From JAODBJ01 sp963782465 (GTDB lineage Bacteria > Actinomycetota > Acidimicrobiia > IMCC26256 > PALSA-610): a stretch of 64,000 nucleotides of DNA. Position numbers and translations under genes: made by a program. A model generated the notes under the pieces. The model was given only the letters and a program-made list of their open reading frames with translations. It was not told where the DNA came from and ran no database searches. How positions within the stretch are numbered: position 1 is the first letter of the stretch; the number at the start of each line of letters is the position of its first letter. Where the stretch lies: the NCBI GenBank assembly GCA_963782465.1, contig CAWAJR010000007.1, positions 390,815-454,814 on the forward strand, written 5' to 3'. Shown in pieces: positions 42,673 through 50,362 of this stretch.

Positions 42673-45600
42673 TCAGGCGTAGGTGAACGTGTCGGTGGGC
42701 GACGCGTCGCTGGGGCCGACGTTGTTGATGACGCTCACGTCGACGGTGCCGCTCCCTGGGGGCACGACGACGGTGATGCGCGTCGGCGACACGACCTTGA
42801 AGGTCGTTGCAAACGTCGGCCCGAAGTTCAGCGCCGTCACTCCGACGAAGTTCTTCCCGGTGATCGTGACCGTTGCACCGGCACGCGCGCTCGAGGGTGC
42901 GACCGCGCTGACCGACGGGACGGTGTAGTCGAACGGTACGGCGAACGCCGGCGAGGAGCCGCCCGGACCGTTCACGGTGATGTAGGCCCGGAACGAGGCG
43001 CTGCGGAAGATCACCGGCGCGGTCGCGACGAGCTTTGTCGACGACACGCGCGTGAAGGACGCAGCCACGTTGTCGAAGGTGACCGACGTCGCGTCGCCGA
43101 GGTTGTGGCCGATCAGCTTGACCTTCGCCCCGCCGGTGCCCGACGCGGGCGAGACCTTGGTGACGACCGGCGCGTACGAGAACTGGTCGGCCGCGCTCGG
43201 AGTACTCGTCCCGGGCGCGGCGGTGACGGTGACGTCGACGATTCCCGCGTTCGCGGGTGCCACTGCGACGATCTGCGTGCCTGCCCGGTTGACCGTAAAG
43301 CTCGTGGCCGGCACGGCACCGAACTGCACGGCGGTCGCGCCGGTGTAGTGCGAGCCCGTGATGGTCACCTTGGTGCCGCCACCCGCAGGGCCATAGGCGG
43401 GTGCGACCTTCGTGACGGACGGCGGCAACGGCGGTGCCACCGCGTTCGACCTGCCGGCTGGTCCCGACGTGCCGGCAAGGTTCTGCGCGATCACCGTAAA
43501 TGAGTACGCGGTGCCGGGAGCGAGACCGATGAATGTCGCGGTTCGGGTGTCGGCGCCGACGACCTGCGTCGCGCCACCAGGAGACGCGGTGACGGTGTAC
43601 TCGTAGATCCCCGTGGCCGCGTCCGTCGCCGCGTTCCACGTCACCGACGCCGAGCCGATCCCGGCAGTGGCGTCGACGGCGGGTGCGGTCGGGGCCGACG
43701 GGTCGACGAGGACCGAGAGGGGAATGGAAGTTGATGTCGTGCCGCCGTTGGTCGCCGACGCAGTGATCGTGTGCGCGCCGATCGCGAGCGGCGCAGGCGG
43801 GACGAAGCTCCACCGGCCGGTCGTGTTCGCGGTCGTCGTTCCGACCGGCGTCGCGCCGTCGAGGACGGTCACGGTCGCGCCGGCGTCGGCGCTGCCCAGC
43901 AGCGTGGGCCGATCGACGTTGGTGATGCCGTCACGATTCGACGGCCCGCTGTCCGACGCCGGATCGAGCGTCGCCGTCGGGGTACCGGGCGCCGACGCGA
44001 TCGTCACGGAGTTCGCGAGCGCCTCCGCGCTTCCTCCCACGCCGTTTCCCGCGACCACGCCGAACCGGACGGCGCTCCCGCGCGGGATGTCGTAGAGCGT
44101 GACGCTCGTCGCCAGCGGCGACAACACGCCGGGCCGGGCGACGGGATTGAACGCCGAGCAATTGATCGGTGTGCCGTCGATGCCGCGCACCGTGACGTCC
44201 GGATGGCAGAAGACGTCGTACTCGGTGATGGCCGCGCCGCTGTTGCCGGCCGGCGCGTCCCACGACAGGGTCACCGTCGTGCCGTTCGCCGCCGCGACGA
44301 CGTTACGCGGCGCACCCGGGACCGTCGCGAACGTCGCGACGTTCGAGGGCAGCGACGGTGCACCTTGCCCGCCGGCGTCACTTACTGCGGTGACCGTGAA
44401 CGTGTACGCCTGCCCCACGGTGAGGTTGGTCAGGCTCAGGTACGTGTTCGTCGTGTAGTTGTTGCCGCAATCGGGTGTGCACGTCACGTCGTAGTACGAG
44501 ATGGCCGGGAGGTAGCCGGGCGGCGCCTGCCACGCGACGTTCAGCGCACCAAAACTCGCGTACGCCGACACCCCGACCGGCGCGGGCGGCGCGAGCAATC
44601 CGCTGTCGTACGCGCCGATGTCGCACACGCCGCGGGTCGAGATGCGCCTCGCGATGTTGCGCTGGTCGACTCCTCCGACCGCCGCCGACACGCATGCCGT
44701 CGTGTCGCCGGCACCGAACGCAGGGCTGTTGCTGTCGATGGGGAACGTCGCGGTCGGCCCACCGTTCGGGCCGAGCGCGCCCAACCGCGCGTCGACCGGC
44801 ACGGTCGCCGTGCCGACCTGGTCGCCGCTCGCGGCACTGAACCCCGCACACCCGGTGGCGTTCCCGACGATGTTGTGGCCGAGATCTTCCACGACGCTGT
44901 GTTCGACCGCGGGGTCGACGAAGCAGTCGGCGTTGACGGGACCGTTGTTCGTCGCCACGATCGTGTTCTCGACCTGAAGGTGCGACCCGCCGGTGCGGTC
45001 GACGAGCGCGAAACCACCGCCGTCGACACCATCGGTCGCGCCGCTGTAACCGTCGACCGTGTTCTTCGCGATGGTGTCGTTCACGAGCGTGACCTTGGAG
45101 GCGTCGGCGCTGAAGCCGCCGCCGACGAACGTCGCCCGGTTCGATGCGATCGTCGAGTTCGCGATGTGCAGTTGCGTGTCGCCGAGCGAGTCGACCCCGC
45201 CACCGCGCCCGCTCCCGGTGTTCGTGATCGGCGCCGACGCGGTGTTTCCGGTGACCGCGCTCCGGGAGATCGTGACCGTCCCGTAACCCGACGAGATGCC
45301 GCCGCCGACCCGGGCGTCATTGCCGGAAATCGTGCTGTCGCTCACGGCGACGGCGCCGCCGTTGTTCTCGATGCCGCCGCCGATGCGCGCGGTGTTGTTC
45401 GACACGACGGTGTGATCGAGGATCAGCGACGCGTAGATGCCCTCGTTGGCGATCGCGCCGCCCTCGCCCTCGCTGCTGTATGCGTTCCGCGTCCCGAGGG
45501 GGTCCTGCGACGCGTTGCCGGTGATGACGTCGTTCGTCAGGGTGAGCGTCCCTGAATTGACGATCGCGCTGTCGAACGTCGAGCCCGTGATGGTGACGTT

Positions 45601-46053
45601 CGAGACGTTGACGTACGGGAAGCCCTTCCCGAGCGCGTTGCTGATCCAGAACACGGGATAGTCGCCGAGACCGATCGGGTTCACGCTGGGGTTGATGACC
45701 ACGTCGCCCGGTGAACTCCCGGTGCCGACGACGTTCACACTGGTCGGGATGTCGGTCTGGATGAAGTAGGTGCCCGGCGCGATCGAGATCGTGCCGCCGG
45801 CCTTCAACTGGTTCCATCCACCGATGAGGGTCTGGCACGGCGTCGCCGGGTTGGTGCAGTCGAGCGGGTCGTTCGGAGCCTTGGCATCGACGTACACCGT
45901 GTTGCCCGACGCGGCAGCGGCCGGCCGCGCCGCGACGGCGGACACCACCGGCATCGCGAACGCGACAATCAGCATTACCGCGGCGAACGCACGCCCGGTC
46001 CGCCCGCCTCCGCGTCCACTCCACCGCGCGATTGCAGCCGTCGTCGTCGTCAT
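42673..46053 (-). CDS. Large secreted beta-helix / fibronectin-III / IPT multidomain surface protein
   Basis: 1126 residues. ATG 46053 follows gggagacgcacgacg; the frame upstream is not protein-like. The signal peptide ends near A-A-R-P-A-A-A-A-S. Residues about 50-480 are a choice-of-anchor/right-handed beta-helix domain with many repeats (G-G-G-I-E-N-N-G-G-A-V-A-V-S-D-S-T-I-S-G-N) and the closing C-D-I-G-A-Y-D. Next come two fibronectin-III domains (P-G-A-P-R-N-V-V-A-A-A-N-G-T-T-V-T-L-S-W), a bacterial Ig-like domain (L-L-G-S-A-D-A-G-A-T-V-T-V-L-D-G), another FN3, and three IPT/TIG domains (G-P-A-G-G-G-T-K-V-T-I-T-G). There is no sortase motif or C-terminal anchor. It is probably an adhesin or glycan-binding matrix protein. 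Its length and intact frame contrast with the decayed neighbours. Confidence 0.9.
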   Translation of the reverse strand: MTTTTAAIARWSGRGGGRTGRAFAAVMLIVAFAMPVVSAVAARPAAAASGNTVYVDAKAPNDPLDCTNPATPCQTLIGGWNQLKAGGTISIAPGTYFIQTDIPTSVNVVGTGSSPGDVVINPSVNPIGLGDYPVFWISNALGKGFPYVNVSNVTITGSTFDSAIVNSGTLTLTNDVITGNASQDPLGTRNAYSSEGEGGAIANEGIYASLILDHTVVSNNTARIGGGIENNGGAVAVSDSTISGNDARVGGGISSGYGTVTISRSAVTGNTASAPITNTGSGRGGGVDSLGDTQLHIANSTIASNRATFVGGGFSADASKVTLVNDTIAKNTVDGYSGATDGVDGGGFALVDRTGGSHLQVENTIVATNNGPVNADCFVDPAVEHSVVEDLGHNIVGNATGCAGFSAASGDQVGTATVPVDARLGALGPNGGPTATFPIDSNSPAFGAGDTTACVSAAVGGVDQRNIARRISTRGVCDIGAYDSGLLAPPAPVGVSAYASFGALNVAWQAPPGYLPAISYYDVTCTPDCGNNYTTNTYLSLTNLTVGQAYTFTVTAVSDAGGQGAPSLPSNVATFATVPGAPRNVVAAANGTTVTLSWDAPAGNSGAAITEYDVFCHPDVTVRGIDGTPINCSAFNPVARPGVLSPLATSVTLYDIPRGSAVRFGVVAGNGVGGSAEALANSVTIASAPGTPTATLDPASDSGPSNRDGITNVDRPTLLGSADAGATVTVLDGATPVGTTTANTTGRWSFVPPAPLAIGAHTITASATNGGTTSTSIPLSVLVDPSAPTAPAVDATAGIGSASVTWNAATDAATGIYEYTVTASPGGATQVVGADTRTATFIGLAPGTAYSFTVIAQNLAGTSGPAGRSNAVAPPLPPSVTKVAPAYGPAGGGTKVTITGSHYTGATAVQFGAVPATSFTVNRAGTQIVAVAPANAGIVDVTVTAAPGTSTPSAADQFSYAPVVTKVSPASGTGGAKVKLIGHNLGDATSVTFDNVAASFTRVSSTKLVATAPVIFRSASFRAYITVNGPGGSSPAFAVPFDYTVPSVSAVAPSSARAGATVTITGKNFVGVTALNFGPTFATTFKVVSPTRITVVVPPGSGTVDVSVINNVGPSDASPTDTFTYA

Positions 46054-46388
46054 CGTCGTGCGTCTCCCGCGTCGCGGCGCGCGCGGTCCATGACCGCGGC
46101 GCCCGTTACCTTCTCGCCCGTTGCACGCAACCGATGTTCGGAACCCTGACTGGTAGCCGGGCTCGACCCGTAGAACGGTTGCGTTCGACATTGTCTTGCG
46201 AGCGGCGGCATTCGTTACACATCTCGCCGGCAGTGCCACGACCGTTGTCGATATCCCGACACCGCGAGACAGCGCGGGGTCGCGCCGTGGTAGCGCGCCA
46301 GCTTTGAGGGCTGGCGGTCGGGGGTTCAATTCCCGCGTCCCCGACTCGCTCGGTCGCGCGAACCGGTCGCCTGTATGAGTCCCGGGGT
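46054..46388. other. 335-bp gap upstream of the surface protein, with a tRNA-like sequence
   Basis: It should contain the promoter of the surface protein (minus strand). No clear -35/-10 pair was identified. The right part holds the tRNA-like sequence (46275-46344), followed at once by the truncated IS256 transposase. Confidence 0.4.
46275..46344 (+). tRNA. Degenerate tRNA-like sequence (proline-tRNA-like, probably not functional)
   Basis: CGGGGTC (46275-46281) pairs with GTCCCCG (46337-46343) with one mismatch. GCGC/GCGC forms a D stem around CGTGGTA. CCAGC/GCTGG forms a 5-bp anticodon stem around loop TTTGAGG (anticodon TGA by position). TTCAATT is a normal T loop with four of five stem pairs. 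Positions 8-9 and part of the D loop are missing. A TGA anticodon would mean serine, but the long variable arm of tRNA-Ser is absent. The whole resembles tRNA-Pro with a mutated anticodon. It is probably a pseudo-tRNA left at an integration site. Confidence 0.35.
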
Positions 46389-46970
46389 GTGGTGGGTATA
46401 GGTGGGCTCGCCGGCGTCCGTCTCGTGATCTCCGACGCGCACGAAGGATTGAAAGCCGCGGCGCGTAAGACGTTGCAGGGAGCGAGCTGGCAACGCTGTC
46501 GCGTCCATTTCGCTCGCAACGTCCTGGCCCGCGTCCCCAAAGGCCATCAAGATGTCGTCGCGGCGGCGTTGCGCACGGTGTTCGTTCATCCCGACCCCGC
46601 TGAGATGGCAGCGACGCGGGACCGGACCGCCGACATGTTCGCCCGGCAGTTCCCCAAAGTGAAAGAACTCATGGACGCCGCCAAGCCCGACGTCCTCGCG
46701 TTCGCCGCGTTCCCCGCAGATCATCGGCGCAAGATCTGGTCGAACAACCCGCTCGAACGGTTGAACAAGGAGATCAAGCGACGCACGAACGTCGTGCAGA
46801 TCTTCCCCAACGACGCGGCGATCGTGCGCCTCGTCGGCGCAGTGCTCGCCGAGCAGCACGACGGCTGGGCCACGCATCGTCACTACCTCTTCGAAGCCTC
46901 CATGGCCCGCCTTTACCCGACGCGCGACAATGACACCGTGCCAGGAACCGAGATGCTCGCCATCAACTGA
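46389..46970 (+). pseudogene. IS256-family (mutator type) transposase, 5'-truncated
   Basis: About 193 residues corresponding to the C-terminal half of a roughly 400-residue transposase. It begins abruptly at G-L-A-G-V-R-L-V-I-S-D-A-H-E-G-L, which includes the second catalytic Asp. It then has W-Q-R-C-R-V-H-F-A-R-N-V-L and N-P-L-E-R-L-N-K-E-I-K-R-R-T with the catalytic Glu. The N-terminal domain and first Asp are missing, and the break lies about 45 bp from a tRNA-like sequence. It cannot transpose by itself. Confidence 0.88.
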
Positions 46971-47154
46971 CGCCACCAGGAATCACGAACGAGGAACGCG
47001 ACAACGTCGCGCAGTACCGGGCCATCTGGACATGCAACCGGCACGTTTCCCCAGGTCAGACCCCGTAACGGCGGTGAGTCGGCCTGTACGGGCATCGGCC
47101 AGTTGGGGGTGTTTCTGCAGGTCAGGGACTTGATGGGTGCGGGTCAGTCCTCAA
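46971..47154. other. Gap with IS256 right flank and repeat copy B
   Basis: The first about 100 bp should contain the right end of the IS256 remnant; its terminal repeat cannot be assigned without the other end. The remainder is repeat copy B. Confidence 0.4.
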
Positions 47155-47165
47155 TCAGTCCTCAG
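47073..47165 (+). repeat. Island-flanking direct repeat, copy B
   Basis: The second copy of the repeat described at 37966-38061, 3 bp shorter (lacks cgc after ggcctgtac). Its right end overlaps the last codons of the AbiEii-like gene, which ends at 47155. Confidence 0.75.
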
Positions 47166-47922
47166 GAGAACGTTCGATCGCGTCGGCGAGGGCGCGGCCG
47201 AGTAGTTCAAGCTGGTCGGCGGCGACGACCTCGACGCCTCGCACGCTCGAGCTCCGCAGCATCGCGGCGGTGCGATCGGCGTTGTCGATCAGGACCGCGC
47301 GTGCGAGGTTGATGGTCGAGGTGCGCACTGCAATGGGCGCCGTCGCGAGGAGCCTGGCGATCGCATCGGTCCCGTGACGCAGAAGGAGCCGGGCGACGTC
47401 GTACGCATCGCTGCCGCGCTTTGCCGGTTGGCGTCTTGGATCGACGATCGCGTGAAGCTTGAGCACGACGAGGTCGGCGGCGGTGGCGACTCTGATTTCG
47501 GCGCTTGTCGTCGCCGACTCCGGCGCGGAAGCTGTCACCTCGATGGTCGTCGCGGCCTGCAGTGCGTGCGCGAACGCGAGCTGATGTGCGATCGCAGCGC
47601 GTTCGATGTCGTCGCTCGCGCTGTCGATGCTCACGCCGGGTTCGGACGCGTCGATGAGGTCGAGATCGACGCCGGATGAGAGGCGCACGCCGTTGCGGGT
47701 GCGCGTCGCATCGGTGGCGACGAGCAGTTCGATTGTCCTCGACTCGTCGGTGCTGATGAGGTCGACGTCACCGGTGACGCGATGCGCCTGCTGCAACCGG
47801 ACCATGACGGCCAGGCCGCCGACGAGCGCATGGTCCGGGAGCTGCGTCGGGAGTTGCGCAAGCGACTCGATCGCGCGCACGACGAACGGGTCGCCGGCGA
47901 GGCGGATCGTTTCACCAGACAC
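47155..47922 (-). CDS. AbiEii-like nucleotidyltransferase toxin
   Basis: 255 residues from GTG 47922; an earlier ATG at 47970 is possible. The N-terminal third has the nucleotidyltransferase core H-A-L-V-G-G-L-A-V-M-V-R-L...V-T-G-D-V-D-L-I-S, i.e. the G-G-x-A and T-x-D-V-D signature of AbiEii/JHP933 proteins. Later come V-A-T-A-A-D-L-V-V-L-K-L-H-A and R-G-S-D-A-Y-D-V-A-R-L-L, also usual in the family (K-D-x-x-D-x-x-x-L). AbiEii-type toxins modify RNA (for MenT toxins, tRNA) and stop growth. The gene overlaps the end of the upstream wHTH gene, matching a type IV AbiE system. Confidence 0.8.
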   Translation of the reverse strand: MSGETIRLAGDPFVVRAIESLAQLPTQLPDHALVGGLAVMVRLQQAHRVTGDVDLISTDESRTIELLVATDATRTRNGVRLSSGVDLDLIDASEPGVSIDSASDDIERAAIAHQLAFAHALQAATTIEVTASAPESATTSAEIRVATAADLVVLKLHAIVDPRRQPAKRGSDAYDVARLLLRHGTDAIARLLATAPIAVRTSTINLARAVLIDNADRTAAMLRSSSVRGVEVVAADQLELLGRALADAIERSPED

Positions 47923-48907
47923 GTTGATAGCCGTCGGGTGGTGTCCACGCGTCCAGCGCCTCGCGGCCACGCGACAGGTCTTGCGCGAGGTCGAGTGCGA
48001 CGATGACAGGATGCGCGAGCGGCCAGCGCCCGCGCTGCTTCACCGCGGTATCGATGATGCGCGCCGTCGGTGCGGCTCGCAGTAATGCGGCGCGCTGTTC
48101 TGCGACGGCGGCCTCGCCGAATCGCTGGACCGCGAGACGCATGACACTGGTCGTCGGGACGTAGAGGTCGGGCGGGTAGCGATCCGAGAGCACAATCGGC
48201 GCGCCCCAACGCGTGGCGGCGACGTCACCGCCGAGCACCCACTGAGCGATCGCGAGTTCGCCGTCCGCGACTCCCGCGGGCGGAAGTCGTCGCAACGTCA
48301 CCGGTTCGGGCTTCCAGTGCTCGGCCAGTGCCCAGAACAGGTCTGGTGTGAGTGGTCGGCGCGTGCGATCCACCAGTCCCTGCTCGCGCATGGATGCGAG
48401 CACGAGGGAGACATGACCGGCCGAGATCCCGAGACGGGCCGCGCACTCACGCACCTTCATTGCCCGGTCGGGTTCGAGCAGGAGGTCGACTGCGATCGCG
48501 ATGCCGGCGGGGGAGAAGGGGTTCGCAGCCGCCCGTTCGGGCCGGCGCACGGCGCCCGCGGGGAGCTCGGTCTCGATCATGATGCGACCTTCGGGCCACC
48601 AGAACCGGAGGTGACCCCGTCGATCGAGCCAACCCCAGCGTTGGCGGCGTAACAACGTGCGCGCGGCTTCGCTCACGCGGTCCGACACGACCACGCCGGC
48701 CGCGCCACCAGGCGGCCGCCGGAGAGCAGGCACTTCGGAGGGACGCATCACCGCGCGGGGCTCCACGAGAACGGGAAGGTCGACGCCGCCGATCGACAAG
48801 ACGGCGTGATGGCCGCCTTCCTTCAGTTCGACGTCGACGCCGAGGCTCCGCAGCGCTTGCAGAAGCGCCTTGGCCGCCTCGTCGTATGTTTGCGGATCCA
48901 CAAACAC
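47912..48907 (-). CDS. AbiEi-like winged-helix antitoxin partner
   Basis: About 331 residues if it starts at GTG 48907 (48901 is also possible). The open frame continues to 49075, but that part overlaps the integrase remnant. Residues about 1-130 are a restriction-like/AbiEi N-domain (D-E-A-A-K-A-L-L-Q-A-L-R-S-L-G-V-D-V-E; R-R-Q-R-W-G-W-L-D-R-R-G-H-L-R). The centre has a winged helix (M-K-V-R-E-C-A-A-R-L-G-I-S-A-G-H-V-S-L-V-L-A-S-M). The rest includes Y-P-P-D-L-Y-V-P-T-T. It precedes the nucleotidyltransferase with an 11-bp overlap, as in AbiE operons, where this protein is the repressor and antitoxin. Confidence 0.72.
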   Translation of the reverse strand: MFVDPQTYDEAAKALLQALRSLGVDVELKEGGHHAVLSIGGVDLPVLVEPRAVMRPSEVPALRRPPGGAAGVVVSDRVSEAARTLLRRQRWGWLDRRGHLRFWWPEGRIMIETELPAGAVRRPERAAANPFSPAGIAIAVDLLLEPDRAMKVRECAARLGISAGHVSLVLASMREQGLVDRTRRPLTPDLFWALAEHWKPEPVTLRRLPPAGVADGELAIAQWVLGGDVAATRWGAPIVLSDRYPPDLYVPTTSVMRLAVQRFGEAAVAEQRAALLRAAPTARIIDTAVKQRGRWPLAHPVIVALDLAQDLSRGREALDAWTPPDGYQRVW

Positions 48908-49010
48908 ATGATATAGGGCTAGCGCGCTGTCACGCGCCAGGCGGCGAGCTTCTCGTCGCCCGTCACGCCACGCCGAGCTGAGCGACGGCGCGTGCGTGAG
49001 CAGTTCGAGG

Positions 49011-49592
49011 TCAGCCGACCACGTCCGGTGTGAGGCAGTCCATTGCCGGCTGCCTTTCCGCTGCCTGCGTCGCACCGAGGACCAGATCTACCGCCAGCCG
49101 GGTCTGGCCCTCCGAGTCGGGCCACAGGTGCGCATACGTATTCAACGTTTCCGTCGCCGACGCATGGCCGAGAGTGGCGGCCGCAGCGCGGCGCCACGCG
49201 TCACCGAAGGTATTGCGGCGAATTGGTCGACCGGCAGTGTTTCTGAACACGAAGGAATCGCTGGGGTAGGCGGCGAGATGCTTGGCCAGCGCTTCGATCA
49301 CGACGTCGGGAAGTGGGACCGTGCGCCGGCTCGCGTCGGTCTTTGGTGGTGCGACGTACAGGGGGCGTCCCGGCAGCGTGATCAGCTGCTGTTCGACGCG
49401 CACCGCGCGGCGCAGAAAGTCGAGATGCCCGACTTCGAGACCGAACAGCTCGCCCTGGCGAAAGCCGGCGCCGGCGGCCGTCACGACGACCGCGCGGTAC
49501 GTCTCCGGCATCGCTGCCGTGAGCGCCTGCTCCTGACGAGACTTCTCTCGAACCTTCAGCTGCCTGACAGGTGGGACGTTCGCTCCGGACGG
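49011..49592 (-). pseudogene. Tyrosine recombinase (phage-type integrase), truncated and internally deleted
   Basis: The recognisable part begins about V-P-P-V-R-Q-L-K-V-R-E-K near 49585 and runs to 49011. It holds the first catalytic Arg segment (V-V-T-A-A-G-A-G-F-R-Q-G-E-L-F-G-L) and the C-terminal L-G-H-A-S-A-T-E-T-L-N-T-Y-A-H-L-W with the nucleophilic Tyr. Between G-D-A-W-R-R-A-A-A-A and T-L-G-H-A-S about 30 residues are missing, including the H-x-L-R-H motif. The N-terminal arm and core-binding domains are absent too. It is dead. It abuts a tRNA 3'-end fragment, the normal place for such an integrase. Confidence 0.85.
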
Positions 49593-49956
49593 GGGACTGG
49601 ATAGCAAGATCAAGTCGGAGGTTCGAGTCCCGTCAGGTCCACAGCGGTTCGAATCCGGTCCGTTTCCAGATGTCGGACCGCCTTTCCGCCTTCCGATCGG
49701 TCGCAGGACCTGATCGACGTCTCTCAAACCCGCAGCGAGGGATACCTCGCGCCGACGCGCGATTGTCGCCGATCCGGCGTTAGGGGACAGTCCACGTGCG
49801 CGCAGGGCACCCCGACGCGGGTCGGACGACAACGGCGGGTCTCGACCTCATGAGGACTATCGCCTCTGTGGAGGCTCGCGTCGCCCGCGCCACAGTAGAG
49901 GCATGCTCGCGGCCGATCGGGCGCGAGGTTCCCACGACGATGAGGATTGGTGCGCG
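49593..49956. other. 364-bp gap with attachment-site-like tRNA fragments
   Basis: No gene is seen. The left part holds the tRNA 3'-end fragment and a second T-arm-like segment. The right part precedes the CsbD gene. Confidence 0.4.
49620..49641 (+). other. Putative attachment-site core: tRNA 3'-end fragment
   Basis: The segment ggttcgagtcccgtcaggtc followed by ca has the T-loop and 3' acceptor half of a tRNA. The bases to its left do not pair as a T stem, so only the 3' part is present. This is the classic footprint of a tRNA-targeting integrase, whose remnant ends about 30 bp away. Another T-arm-like piece (cggttcgaatccgg) occurs at about 49645-49658. Confidence 0.5.
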
Positions 49957-50181
49957 GTGGGTGCAAAGAGTGACCAGGTGAAAGGTCAAGCCAAAGAGAC
50001 AGTCGGAAGCCTCACGGGCAACAAGGACCTCGAGGCGGAAGGCAAGGCCGATCGCCGCGCGGGCGAGGCCAAAGAGAAGGTCGGCGACGCGAAGGACAAG
50101 GTCGAAGCGATGATCGACACGGCCAAGGACAAGGTCGAAGAAGTGATCGACAAGACCAAGGACGCGCTTCATCGGAGGTAG
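49957..50181 (+). CDS. CsbD family stress-response protein
   Basis: 74 residues from GTG 49957. It begins G-A-K-S-D-Q-V-K-G-Q-A-K-E-T-V-G-S-L-T-G, the CsbD domain signature, continued by N-K-D-L-E-A-E-G-K-A-D. The rest is a highly charged heptad-like helix with repeated K-D-K-V-E units (A-K-D-K-V-E-A-M-I-D-T-A-K-D-K-V-E-E-V-I-D). CsbD proteins are small hydrophilic general-stress proteins; their mechanism is unknown. A tiny membrane peptide follows. Confidence 0.85.
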   Translation: MGAKSDQVKGQAKETVGSLTGNKDLEAEGKADRRAGEAKEKVGDAKDKVEAMIDTAKDKVEEVIDKTKDALHRR

Positions 50182-50287
50182 TCGCTGACGCACCGTCCGA
50201 AGGCTCCGGACCAATACTGGTCGGGTGACGGGGCTCGAATGGGCGGCGCGGCTGCCGCGGTCGGGGGTTCTGAAAGGTGGGTTCCTT

Positions 50288-50362
50288 ATGTACATCGGTG
50301 TTGGCACGCTCGTCCTGATCCTGTTGATCGTGCTGATCATCTATTTCGTTCGTCGCGCCTAG
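50288..50362 (+). CDS. 24-residue single-helix membrane peptide
   Basis: ATG 50288 to TAG 50360-50362 encodes M-Y-I-G-V-G-T-L, a run of about 15 Leu/Ile/Val residues, and a basic end F-V-R-R-A. This is one membrane-spanning helix with a positive-inside C-terminus. A good ribosome binding site aaaggtggg (50272-50280) supports translation. I recall near-identical tiny proteins in many actinobacteria, often close to CsbD genes, usually unannotated because of their size. The next gene starts directly after the stop. Confidence 0.6.
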   Translation: MYIGVGTLVLILLIVLIIYFVRRA

